In this document: piece by piece, positions 28,526-38,700 of the stretch
Layout of the letters: each line of letters opens with the position of its first letter
Numbering within the stretch: position 1 is the stretch's first letter
Program-made: the position numbers and the translations under genes
NCBI RefSeq assembly: GCF_003014495.1
Contig: NZ_PYGC01000004.1
Span: forward strand, 124,001-188,000
Length of the DNA stretch: 64,000 bases
Reading direction: 5' to 3'
From: Prolixibacter denitrificans
GTDB lineage: Bacteria; Bacteroidota; Bacteroidia; Bacteroidales; Prolixibacteraceae
Notes under the pieces: model-generated
Database searches by the model: none
Told to the model about the DNA's origin: nothing
What the model saw: only the letters and a program-made list of their open reading frames with translations

Positions 28526-29071
28526 TTACATATCCTTCAGTTTTACCTGGTTAAATTGAGCTAGCAGTGCCTCCGGATTTCTCCTGTTTTGCTGAAGAGC
28601 ATCCTCGAAACTTTGGCTTCTCTCGCTGAGTGCCGCAATGGCAATGGTCAGGACTCTTTCGAGACTTTTGCGAGCATTCGCCGAATTCATTTCACCACGC
28701 GCTACCTGTTTTGAATAGTATTTGTCAATCTTCCGGACGGCGTTGTATATCGAAGGTTTGCGAATCACAATGCGCGTTGCCGGATTTCCTGGAGCAATCG
28801 GTTCCTTATCGGTATAACTTTCGTTGAACATATCCTTCAACGGCTCGAGTGGTGCATCGAAACGCTCTCCATTTTCAACCGGAGACTTTCTCTTTTGATA
28901 ACTATTCAGATCCGGAGAATAAAACTCCCACTTATAAGCTCTCGCAACCGCTTCCTTTTCTGCCGGATGTTTGGTTTTGAATTTCGTTCCGTTCGCATTT
29001 GCTGCAAAATCCTGTCCTAACAGCATATGCAACGGCAAGACGAACAGTAAAATCAACAATACCCCTTTCAT
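28526..29071 (-). CDS. Exported protein of unknown function
   Basis: The 181-residue product has a signal peptide (MKGVLLILLFVLPLHMLLGQ). The mature part is basic and mostly helical: a linker with YSPDLNSYQKRKSPV, a central PSIYNAVRKIDKYYSK, and a C-terminal helix pair ending FNQVKLKDM. I do not recognise a family. Orientation and the 91-bp gap to the SusC-like gene suggest it may affect or accompany that transporter, although a terminator lies between. It is divergent from the GH20 gene. Confidence 0.6.
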   Translation of the reverse strand: MKGVLLILLFVLPLHMLLGQDFAANANGTKFKTKHPAEKEAVARAYKWEFYSPDLNSYQKRKSPVENGERFDAPLEPLKDMFNESYTDKEPIAPGNPATRIVIRKPSIYNAVRKIDKYYSKQVARGEMNSANARKSLERVLTIAIAALSERSQSFEDALQQNRRNPEALLAQFNQVKLKDM

Positions 29072-29403
29072 TTCGATCAGTTTTAGTCAAAAATCTTTAA
29101 ATCAGGCGGTAAAAACAGCGTCATATACTTCAGCCAGCATTATTTTTACCGGTTCAAAATTACGGCGGGAAAAACTGGAACGTATTAATTGCACCTTATT
29201 TAGTTATGACGAAAGCATTGAAAAGTTATGAGGAATCTATTTCAGAATTAAGTCAAAACTGTTAACAATCGATAGTCTCCATCCAAAACAGGTTGAAATA
29301 CTCCCGAAGTAATTTTCTCATTTGCGCCAATCTTATTAAAACTTTACCCGGCTTTCCTCCGAATGGTTATTTTAGCCGCCAATAACAACAAACCAACTGT
29401 AGT
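29072..29403. other. Divergent intergenic region, exported unknown / GH20
   Basis: This 332-bp stretch must carry the promoters of the two divergent genes. I see no clear TAnnTTTG element, inverted repeat or small ORF with support. Confidence 0.45.
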
Positions 29404-31716
29404 ATGAAGTCTTTCGCCACCTTGCTCACCCTTTCTATCGCGCTTCTGTGTATGGCCTGTCAGCCCGTTCCAAAAGCCGTCCGACCCATCGAAGTGATTC
29501 CTCAGCCCTGGCAGCTGACCACCAAAGAAGCGCCTGACTTCATTCTAAAGACCTCAACACCGGTTATTATTTCCGATTCCACCATGCTTCCGGCTGTGGA
29601 ACAATTGCATCGTACGGTAAAAATGAATCTGCCTGTCAGCTTTTCGGAGAATTTACCTACCGGGAAGAAGGCGATTCTATTTCAATACAATCCGGCACTC
29701 GACTCGCTAACCAATGAAGGATATATCCTTACAATAAATCAAAACCAGGTTCTGATTCAATCGTCCGGAGCAGCCGGACTTTTCTATGCTGTCGAAACCA
29801 TTCGGCAACTTCTTCCGGCAAAACTGGAAACTGAATCTTTCCCCATACTGGCCTTGCCAGCTGTTGAGATAATCGATAAACCACGTTTCTCCTGGCGGGG
29901 AATGCACCTCGATGTTTCGCGCCACTTCATGCCTGTCGATTTCATCAAAAAATACATCGATTACCTGGCCATGCACAAACTCAATGTTTTTCACTGGCAC
30001 CTGGTCGACGGCATTGGCTGGCGAATCGAAATCAAATCACATCCCAGGCTGACCGAATGGGGCGCCTGGCGGGTGGTTAAACCGGGGAAAATGCCCTGGC
30101 AGGATTTCGAGGTATGGAAACCGGGCGATAACCGTCCGAAATACGGCGGCTTTTATACGCAGAAACAGATCAAAGAGATTGTTGCTTACGCGAAAAAGCG
30201 CTTTGTTACCGTGGTACCTGAAATTGAGTTACCCGGCCATTCCGAGGTAGTTTTTCAGTGTTATCCGCAACTGCTCGGCAAAGATAAAAACGGGAAACGA
30301 CTGCCGAACACCGGTGTTTACTGCGCCAGCAACCCGGCGAGTTATAAGCTGCTGGAAGATGTCATCGACGAAGTGGTTCAGCTCTTTCCGTCGAAATACA
30401 TCCACATTGGCGGCGACGAAGTGAATAAGAGTAACTGGAAGAAATGCGCCTCGTGCCAAAAGCTGATGCGCGAAAAGCATCTGACGCCCAACGGTCTTCA
30501 GAGTTACTTCATCAACCACTTCGACAAATACCTGAAATCGAAGGGACGGAAGCTCATCGGTTGGCACGAAATCCTGCAAGGCAAGCTCTCTCCCACGGCC
30601 AGCATTATGTATTGGGGCGGCGAAGACGGCGTGAAACGGGTACTCGACAAAGGCCACCCCACGGTGCTGACAACCGGTTCGGTGCTCTACTTCGACCATT
30701 ACCAAAGCCTCAGCGATAACGAGCCCAGGGCATTTGGCGGTTATTCTCCGTTAAAGAAGGTATACGATTACGAGCCGCTGCCGAAAAATGCCACACCGGC
30801 TGATGCTTCGCGCTTGCTGGGCGTGCAAGCCAACGTTTGGACCGAGTACATGCCCAATGCCAAACATGTGGAATATATGGTGTTTCCGCGCATGGCCGCG
30901 CTGTCGGAAATTGCGTGGCAACAAAAAGGAACCAAAAACTGGCACCGTTTCCAGTCTAAAATGGAACGAATGCTGAGCCGCTACAGGAAACTCAACATCA
31001 ACTATGCACCGAGCGCTTACCGGCCAGCCATTAACTTCTCGGTTAACCCGGAAAATAAGAAACTGAAAGTGGACATCACCACCGAACTTCCGGCCGGCAT
31101 TATTTATACAACCGATGGCTCAGTGCCGACGCTCAACAACGGCGTACATTATACCCAACCGTTTTTGCTCGACCACTCCACTACCGTGAAGGCGATTTCG
31201 GTAAAAGACAGTGTTGCTTTGGTGAAGCCGGAAATCAAAAAGGCCATTGTTCACAAAGCGCGGGGAGCGAAAGTGATATTGAAAAGCAAGCCAACGGCCC
31301 AATACAGCGCACACGGCGGACAAACACTGACCGATCTGGATTTTGGCGGCAACAAATGGGGCAACGGCAAATGGATTGGCGTCATTGGGAAAGATTTCGA
31401 CGCCGTTGTTCAGCTCGACTCGGTGATGAACGTTCACGAGGTGGGCCTGAATTGCCTGGAAGATTCGGGCGCCGGCATCCGCTTCCCGGTAGGCATGGAT
31501 GTATGGTTATCGGAAGACGGGCGACACTACCGGCATGTGAAAAGCTGGAAACAAGCCGAACCGGTGAACCCGAGAACATCGCCGGAAATAAAGGTAAAAA
31601 CCATCAGGGTTGATTTCCCCGGCCAGGCGTGCCGTTACATCCGTGTAAAAGCGAAATATGCGCGTGTTCCGCACCAGGGCGTATTCATTTTTACCGATGA
31701 GATTGAGGTATACTAA
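29404..31716 (+). CDS. Beta-N-acetylhexosaminidase, GH20
   Basis: A 770-residue lipoprotein (MKSFATLLTLSIALLCMAC). Order of domains: GH20 N-terminal alpha/beta domain (about 30-155), GH20 TIM barrel (about 160-510) with the catalytic Asp338-Glu339 pair in HIGGDEVNKSNW and the HWHLVDGIGW strand, a chitobiase/HEX C-terminal beta domain (about 540-620, IIYTTDGSVP), and a last F5/8-type discoidin-like domain with DSGAGIRFPVGMDVWLSEDG. In the retaining, substrate-assisted mechanism Asp positions the N-acetyl group and Glu is the acid/base. It would remove terminal GlcNAc/GalNAc from glycans or peptidoglycan in the periplasm or at the surface. It is a single gene. Confidence 0.94.
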   Translation: MKSFATLLTLSIALLCMACQPVPKAVRPIEVIPQPWQLTTKEAPDFILKTSTPVIISDSTMLPAVEQLHRTVKMNLPVSFSENLPTGKKAILFQYNPALDSLTNEGYILTINQNQVLIQSSGAAGLFYAVETIRQLLPAKLETESFPILALPAVEIIDKPRFSWRGMHLDVSRHFMPVDFIKKYIDYLAMHKLNVFHWHLVDGIGWRIEIKSHPRLTEWGAWRVVKPGKMPWQDFEVWKPGDNRPKYGGFYTQKQIKEIVAYAKKRFVTVVPEIELPGHSEVVFQCYPQLLGKDKNGKRLPNTGVYCASNPASYKLLEDVIDEVVQLFPSKYIHIGGDEVNKSNWKKCASCQKLMREKHLTPNGLQSYFINHFDKYLKSKGRKLIGWHEILQGKLSPTASIMYWGGEDGVKRVLDKGHPTVLTTGSVLYFDHYQSLSDNEPRAFGGYSPLKKVYDYEPLPKNATPADASRLLGVQANVWTEYMPNAKHVEYMVFPRMAALSEIAWQQKGTKNWHRFQSKMERMLSRYRKLNINYAPSAYRPAINFSVNPENKKLKVDITTELPAGIIYTTDGSVPTLNNGVHYTQPFLLDHSTTVKAISVKDSVALVKPEIKKAIVHKARGAKVILKSKPTAQYSAHGGQTLTDLDFGGNKWGNGKWIGVIGKDFDAVVQLDSVMNVHEVGLNCLEDSGAGIRFPVGMDVWLSEDGRHYRHVKSWKQAEPVNPRTSPEIKVKTIRVDFPGQACRYIRVKAKYARVPHQGVFIFTDEIEVY

Positions 31717-31884
31717 CCGCAGCCGGTGAGCGCCAGCAAACCTTCGCTGCAGCGACTTCCCGGGTAACCCGAAATGGTTCCTGCCAAACAGTAACGGCCA
31801 CCCGGGCAACAAAAGAAAGCGAATACACCCGGCAGGAGATTTTTCAGGGTACTGAAGAAGGCAGAGCGACCTAGCGGGCGCTTC

Positions 31885-33861
31885 TCAATAATAAAACCAG
31901 ATGGTCCGGTAGTCGTGGATATTCTCGCCGCGCGAAGCCAGCTCTTCCAGGTAGTCGTAAATGGGCACATCGACGTAGTTATAGGGCGGAATGGGCTTGA
32001 TATTCTTTTCCCACGGATGGAACTCGTACACCCGCGAGCCGTCCGGCAGAATCATCACCAGGCGCCTGTCCTGCCCGGCACGCAGATGGTTTTTTCCCAA
32101 ACGGGGAACATTAAACACCGGCTCGTCGGTGCGGTCGAGGCCGGGCAACAGACGAGCCTCCTCCTTTCGCTCCTGCAGAATGCGGGCAATGGGCACCATG
32201 TACTGCTTCGTCTCCTCTTTTCCTTTCATGTTGAAGGTATAATACGGGTCGACCCCAATCGATTTCAAATCCTTGCGCAGTTTAGCCGTTTCGAATCGCC
32301 GCGAATTCTCGACCGTAAACACCTGCTGGTTATAAACGCTGATGCCCGCTTTCCGGAGCTTCTGAACCGCTTCCATTGCTTCGGGCGTAATTTCGTACGA
32401 ATGCTCGAAATGGGTGACGATGGACAGGTGTAACCGGGGCGGCTGGTGATATTTGGCCAACATGGCCACCAGCTCGTCGGTGAAACGCATGGGCAGGACC
32501 ACCGGCGTGCGCGAGCCAATCCGGATACGGTAGATATGCTTCTTCTGGGAAAGGGTTGCCAGGATATTTTCCAGCTGCGCATCGCGCATCACGAGCGGGT
32601 CGCCCCCGGTAATCAGCACATCACCGATGCTCTTATGCCGGTCGAACCATGATAAGGCGTTCTGCAGCTTCTCTTTCGATGCCATGGCCCTTGGTTCGAG
32701 CACCCGCTCAATTTCCCAGTTTCGCTGGCAGTACACACAAATCTGCGCACAGGTGTTGTACGGTTTCATGATGGCAATCATGGGATACCGACGGGTCACC
32801 AGATCGACCGGAGAGCAGTCGTGCTCACCCATAAAATCGAACGAGAGCTTACGGCCCGGCCGCAATTCGCTCATTTTGTCCACGTACTCTTTGGGCGGAA
32901 TCACCTGGGCGCGAATAGCGTGATCGTATCCAACCGAGATTTGCGAATCCATGAGGCTGAGATAATAGGGCGTGATTCCGAAAGCAATATGATGCTGCAC
33001 GGCACGGTCGATCGTTTCCTGTTGTTCGGCCGAGAGCTCAATCAAATCAGCCAGCGGTTTCGACGACCGAATCACGTTCCGTATTTGCCACGTGTAGCTG
33101 CTCCAGTCTTTTTCCGTGCCCTTGAAGTGCCGAAGGATGCGCGAGCGGTTTTCGGTTCGCCAGCCTATCACTTCCTCTTCCAATCCGGAAGGATATTTCT
33201 TGAAATATTTCAGCATGCCGGAGCCCATTTCGTCGAGGATTTCTGTCCGCAAGTGAGCCGCCTCCCGCCCTTCCATTCGGAGGAAGTCGGGGATTCCTTT
33301 CTCCACCTCTTTATCTTCCAGGTAAATATGTGACTTGCCGGTTACCCCACGAAAAAGGTTGATAAACTCCAGGATAAACCCGACCGATATCTTCTCTTTC
33401 AGCTCGGTCCGTTGATTCCGGGCTAATTTCCATAAACTATCCAGCGCCGAAAACTCGGTCCGAAACTCGTTGATTGGCCCTATGATACTGCGCAATACCC
33501 GTATGCACTCGCGCACAGTCGATTTTTCGAGAATGTGCAGCTTATTGTCCAAATCGAAAACCTTCCGCTCGGTCCGGTCCAAATAGGCATAAAACCTATC
33601 GCGGGCCTGTTCCAAATCGTCTGCTTCCGCTAAAATCCGGTAAATATCATTATTGGCATCCCACAACCGTTGTAAATAGCTCTCATAATCGACATCGAAA
33701 TGCGATTTAAACAGGCTTACATCATCCGAAAAGATATCATCCTGCACCTTGCTTCCTGCCCATTTCAATTTCGGTAAAACCTGTTTTTCCTCTTTCCTGC
33801 CGACAGAACTTTTCCTCTTATTCACTGCATGCACCATGACGTAATCTTTAAAGGTTAGCAA
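31885..33861 (-). CDS. KamA-family radical SAM aminomutase-like protein with long N-terminal extension
   Basis: A 658-residue protein whose C-terminal ~400 residues match lysine 2,3-aminomutase-like enzymes: the [4Fe-4S] motif C371-x3-C375-x2-C378 in NTCAQICVYCQRN, the GGDPLVM block, and a possible PLP lysine in FNVPRLGKNHL. In classical lysine 2,3-aminomutase the cluster cysteines lie near residue 125, so this protein has about 245 extra N-terminal residues, helical and charged, without a known motif. Which amino acid it rearranges cannot be told; the glycine-rich PGGGGK loop of true lysine enzymes is replaced. An acetyltransferase partner (AblB) is not adjacent. It converges with GH20. Confidence 0.85.
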   Translation of the reverse strand: MLTFKDYVMVHAVNKRKSSVGRKEEKQVLPKLKWAGSKVQDDIFSDDVSLFKSHFDVDYESYLQRLWDANNDIYRILAEADDLEQARDRFYAYLDRTERKVFDLDNKLHILEKSTVRECIRVLRSIIGPINEFRTEFSALDSLWKLARNQRTELKEKISVGFILEFINLFRGVTGKSHIYLEDKEVEKGIPDFLRMEGREAAHLRTEILDEMGSGMLKYFKKYPSGLEEEVIGWRTENRSRILRHFKGTEKDWSSYTWQIRNVIRSSKPLADLIELSAEQQETIDRAVQHHIAFGITPYYLSLMDSQISVGYDHAIRAQVIPPKEYVDKMSELRPGRKLSFDFMGEHDCSPVDLVTRRYPMIAIMKPYNTCAQICVYCQRNWEIERVLEPRAMASKEKLQNALSWFDRHKSIGDVLITGGDPLVMRDAQLENILATLSQKKHIYRIRIGSRTPVVLPMRFTDELVAMLAKYHQPPRLHLSIVTHFEHSYEITPEAMEAVQKLRKAGISVYNQQVFTVENSRRFETAKLRKDLKSIGVDPYYTFNMKGKEETKQYMVPIARILQERKEEARLLPGLDRTDEPVFNVPRLGKNHLRAGQDRRLVMILPDGSRVYEFHPWEKNIKPIPPYNYVDVPIYDYLEELASRGENIHDYRTIWFYY

Positions 33862-33985
33862 AAAGAAATTTCCACCTAAACACTGCTTTATACAATTTAC
33901 TATAAATCTGATGATAAAGCAATTGAAAGAGTACCCCTAAAATGAATCATTTCAGCGCTTCGCGGGAAAAAACAGAAGAGAAGAA

Positions 33986-34882
33986 TCAGGCTTTTTGAAG
34001 CGATCTTTTCCGTTTATAATGATGGTAAACAGGATAGCCGAAAACCGCCAGCAGGATAACCGCTGTACCGGCATAAAAACCGCCGGTCATCTGTTCCGAC
34101 TCGCCGAAGATAAAGAAGGCCAGCAAAATACCGTAGATAGGTTCCAGGTTAATGGTCAGCGCGACAATATAGGCAGATAACTCCCGCATCACGTCCACCT
34201 GAACGGCAAACGCAAAAGCGGTACAAACCACGGCCAACAACAACAGGTAAAACAGGTCCATACCTGTCATCTGAAGTGAAGATAAATTGAGTTGACCGGT
34301 TACAGCGAGGAAAACAGAAATACCGGCAAATCCGCCCAGCATCTCATAAAAACTAATCACCGACGCACTGTTGTGGGCAATCAGCTTTTTATTCAGAACG
34401 GTAAACAAACCGGCCAAAAATGCCGACGTCAGGGCCACCAGTATTCCGGCCGTATACTGTGTCTCGAAACGGAACACCATGTAAAGTCCAGCGATGATCA
34501 TCAACCCGATAAAGATATCGAGCAGGTTCAGCCGACGACGATAAAACAACGGCTCCAGGAAACTGGTAAACAATGTAGTGGAGGCAAGACAACCTAATGT
34601 TACCGAAACATTCGAGATTTTAATCGCCCCAAAGAAGGTAATCCAATGCGCCCCCACAATGAGCCCCACGCCCAAAATTTGCAGTAAATCCTTCCGGGAA
34701 ACGCGAAAACTCTTCTTCCGGATACGGAAATAGAGATAGAACGAAACAGCCGCAATAAGCATGCGGAACCAGACCAATTGTGTGGCCGGCAACGTAATCA
34801 ACTTGCCAAGTATGGCGGTGAATCCATAAATCAGGACCACAAAATGCAGCTTAAAATGGCTCTTCAGCGTTTCGCTTTTCAT
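33986..34882 (-). CDS. EamA/DMT family transporter
   Basis: The frame opens at 34924, but the ATG at 34882 (MKSETLKSHFKLHFVVLIYGF) is the better start, giving 298 residues, normal for two EamA repeats of five helices each. The second repeat begins around FLAGLFTVLNKKLIA, and the ending LEPIYGILLAFFIFGE is typical. It is an inner-membrane drug/metabolite exporter of unknown substrate. It follows the efflux operon by 83 bp in the same direction and could be read through from it, but need not be part of it. Confidence 0.88.
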   Translation of the reverse strand: MKSETLKSHFKLHFVVLIYGFTAILGKLITLPATQLVWFRMLIAAVSFYLYFRIRKKSFRVSRKDLLQILGVGLIVGAHWITFFGAIKISNVSVTLGCLASTTLFTSFLEPLFYRRRLNLLDIFIGLMIIAGLYMVFRFETQYTAGILVALTSAFLAGLFTVLNKKLIAHNSASVISFYEMLGGFAGISVFLAVTGQLNLSSLQMTGMDLFYLLLLAVVCTAFAFAVQVDVMRELSAYIVALTINLEPIYGILLAFFIFGESEQMTGGFYAGTAVILLAVFGYPVYHHYKRKRSLQKA

Positions 34883-34965
34883 TGTCAGGTTATCTGTTTC
34901 TGCAAAGGTAATGCTGAATGGCAACTGCCAAAATAAATTTACATCCGGCAGACAAAATTTTATTC

Positions 34966-35706
34966 CTACTTCAGAAATTTCTCACGGCGCTGCAGATTGG
35001 TCAATCCAACCAGGAGAAATATCACGCTTCCAACCGCCAGAAAAATCCGGTTCTTCTGGGTTATCTGACTCCAGATTAACTCATTCATATCATCGGGAAT
35101 CGAGAATGGATTTAGGAAAACATTCCACTGGGTGCGACTAAGCAGATCACTCAGGATTAACAGCGTAATTCCAACAATCACCATGATGACCGCTGTTCCG
35201 TTTCCGTTTTTCACTACGGTAGACAACATAAACGACATACAACCGAGAAAAACCACGGGGAACATCAGCTGCAGAGACATCGAATTAATTGGAAACGGCA
35301 CCAAGGCATAGTAGCCCAGTACGCAAAATACCAACAGGAAGAGCCAAACCAGAATAAATATCATTACCAAACGAACCAGCCACACTTTGTAACGGTAATC
35401 GGGTATCCCGAAAAGGATTTCCAGGATACGTGCGTCAGCGTCGTTCTGAATGCCAAAAGCAGTAGGATAAAAGATGAGCAGCACCGCCGGGAAATACAAA
35501 ATTCCGTAAACCGACGACATGGTGTAGCCCGGCTCGTTAAAGACCAGATTAATGGCCAGCAGAATGTAAAAAACCAGCGATGCCAGGAAAAACCACAGGA
35601 ACCGTCCGGCAAATATGATTTTCATGTTGTACCGCGCCATGCGAACAATCAAATCCAACCAGCGGTTTTTCACGATTCTATCGATATATCTTGTATTCAT
35701 CTTCAA
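34966..35706 (-). CDS. ABC-2 type transporter permease subunit
   Basis: A 246-residue inner-membrane protein with six hydrophobic helices (roughly 32-52, 68-88, 108-135, 145-162, 170-188, 220-236) and the ABC-2 permease feel of RILEILFGIPDYRYKVWLVR as a cytoplasmic coupling loop. It has no ATPase of its own. It is the last gene of the efflux operon, 22 bp after the RND-ABC fusion, whose C-terminal ATPase domain is its most likely motor. Substrate unknown. Confidence 0.8.
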   Translation of the reverse strand: MKMNTRYIDRIVKNRWLDLIVRMARYNMKIIFAGRFLWFFLASLVFYILLAINLVFNEPGYTMSSVYGILYFPAVLLIFYPTAFGIQNDADARILEILFGIPDYRYKVWLVRLVMIFILVWLFLLVFCVLGYYALVPFPINSMSLQLMFPVVFLGCMSFMLSTVVKNGNGTAVIMVIVGITLLILSDLLSRTQWNVFLNPFSIPDDMNELIWSQITQKNRIFLAVGSVIFLLVGLTNLQRREKFLK

Positions 35707-35728
35707 GCGTTCATTTAGTTGAACTGAA

Positions 35729-38700
35729 TCAACTGTTTTCTTTTTGAATTCCTTTCAACAGGCACAAATAAGCCTCTTCCAGCACCGGTTTCACCACTAC
35801 GGCATCCGGAGCCGGTTGAATTGCCGAGATGTACCGGACTTTAATCTGGTCACCATCGCGCATGTGGTGCACGACCCGATCTTTTCCTTCCATGGCATCA
35901 AATTCTTTTGCCGGAATCAGGAACTGCCAAACCAGGCCATCGGCCAGTTTCAGCATGTTGTTGGGATGACCCGTATAACGCAGTTCACCGCGGTTGATAA
36001 CAGCCACCTGGTTACACGAACTGGAAATATCCTCGATGACGTGTGTTGAGAAAATGACCACGCGCTCACGACTCAATTCCACCAACAGGTTCCGGAAACG
36101 GATACGTTCGCGTGGATCGAGGCCCGCAGTCGGCTCATCGACAACAAGAATGCGCGGCAGATGCAACAGGATTTGTGCAATTCCAATCCGCTGTTTCATT
36201 CCACCGGAGAACGAACCAATTTTTTCGTTTTTCCGATCCCACAGGTGAACCGCTTCCAGCACGTATTGCACACGGGCTTCGCGAGCCTCTTTTTCCGACA
36301 AACCTTTCAACATGGCCTGGTAATCGAGGAATTCCCACGCCGACATATTTTCGTACGTACCGAATTCCTGCGGAAGATAACCAATCAGTCCCTGCAGCTC
36401 TTCGCGTTTGTGTTGCGTATCGACACCGTTGATCCAAACCTTACCATAGCTCTGGTCGTAAATTCCGCAAATCACACGCATCATCGTCGATTTACCGGCG
36501 CCGTTCGGTCCGAGTAAACCAATCATACCCGTTCCAATTTCCAGCGAAACGCCACGCAATGCTTTGAATGGGTCGCGTTTACGACCGATAACCGGGATTT
36601 GTTCCACCAGTTTGAAGAACAATCGGCGCAAGCCGGCAAAACGACCTTTCAACCGTTCGATGTTCACCTTTTCGCGATACAGTTTATCAGCTGTCACTTT
36701 CACTGCCAACACGAAATACCACAACACCGCAATCATCACCACCGAACCGATGGTTTCCCATTTCAGATAAAACAACGCCAATGCCACTGCCGGAAGTCCC
36801 CAATACAGCAGGCGATGAATGATAATTCCCATTTTCACCGGCCGGTCTTTTCCGCTTTGCGCGGAAGAATAAGCCAGTAGCAGTTGTACTCTGCGCCAAA
36901 TCGACAAAACCATGAGGAAGACAAAATGTGCCATGACAAACATCCACCAACCGCTGTCGAGATAAGAGAACGTGAAGTACGTCAGGAAGCCCAATAGCGG
37001 CAGTTCCCAGACAAAATCATCAAAATCGCGCCACGAATGATACGTTTTCAGCTCGCCTTTGCGTTCGCGAATGTTCCGGTTGCCCTTCCATTCACGAATA
37101 AACCGATTGCCCCGATCGTAAATCTTCACGAGGTTCTGTATCCTGATTTGAATCGGTACATCCGAATCGATTACCGTTTCTGTGGCTTTTCGCAGACTAT
37201 TTTTCACGAACCAGGTCGTTCCGGGAATCAATACCGTCAATCCAACCAGATCGACCATCTGCCACATGAATGTATCCACTTTCGTGAAGATGAGAATACA
37301 GCCACCTACGTAAAGCAAAATCTGAAGGATTTGAATCCGAAGATCGAGCTTGCGCACCCAGTTAATCGCATTCTCCAGGCCAAAATAGAAGGTCGGTATA
37401 AAGATGAGAGTTAGCAATGTGCTCACACTTAGTCCGCCAATTACAGTAATAGCGAACGGTGCACCAATTGCTCCGACATATTCATTGTCGCCCATCGCCA
37501 GTGGCAGCATGGCCACGATGGTGGTAATAGCCGTAATCAGAATCGGACGAATACGCGACATTCCGGCCGTAATCAGGGCACGTTCTTTCCGGTAACCACG
37601 CTTCCGAAGAATACCGGTATAGTCGATGAGTATAATTCCGTTGTTCACAACAACCCCAAGCAATATCAGGAAGCCCGTTAACGTGTTCGCATTGAACAGG
37701 CTATTCCCGGTAAAGATGAGGGCCAGGAATGATCCGATGGCCGCCAGCGGGATGGAAAACATCAAAACAAACGGAGTGGACAATGATTCGAATACCGAAG
37801 CCAGAATCATAAGGATCAGGATAAAGGCCGCCAAAATCAGGAAATAAAACTCCTGCAGATCATCTTCTTCGTGAATAACCTGAACAGCAACACCCGAAGG
37901 CAGGTTGTAATTGGCTACGATCTGGTCCACTTCCATGCGGTAAGCATCGAGCAAGGTCTTCGAATCCTGCGCCTCGTCGATGAAACGATAGCGCACTTCA
38001 ATCTGCTTTTCCTGGTTCACCCGGTCGATTTGCGCGTACCCGGAAGAGAAAACCACGTCGGCTACTGACTGCAATTCGTGGGTACCACCATTCGCATCGG
38101 TAATGAGTAAATGCCTTAAATCATCAGCCGAACGCTCTTTCTTGTCCTTCGCATCTTCATCACGAATGATGATATCGTATTCGTCGTTTCCTTGTTTGAA
38201 CGGAACGTTGGTATTGATTTCCGGGTTGAAAGAATTCAATTCAGAAGCAATATTGGACAAAGGAATATCGTAAGCAGTCAGCAGCAGTGGATGAAACTCG
38301 AGATGAACTTCCGGCCGATTGTCGGAATAACTCACCTGCACGCGGCGCATCGACTCCAGATTTTCGAGATAATACTGAAAATCGGAAGCCACATTCTTCA
38401 TCGTTTCGAAGTCCTGTCCTTTGATGAGAATGCGTTCCCAGTTGGTTCCCACTCCCAGCAACCGCATGAAGCTGGTTCCACCTCCTCCAAACGAACCGCC
38501 ACCTCCGCCACCGCGGTTTCCGGAAGAAGCCGGTTCTTCGTCGACACTAATTTCAGCGCCGGAAATATTTTCAACACGATTTTCGACATCGCTTTTAATT
38601 TCGGCTATGCTTCGTTTGCTCGTCTTCTTATAGTCGTCTTTCAGCGTAACCGTAACGACCGCATTATCTTCTTCAATTTTACTAACGACATCCTGCTTTT

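Noticed and set aside
31713-31970. Cysteine-containing small frame on the minus strand after the KamA-like gene (ending with SRCSEGLLALTGCG)
   Set aside because: It overlaps the KamA 3' end in another frame and the non-overlapping part has no ATG start; no supporting signal besides the cysteines.
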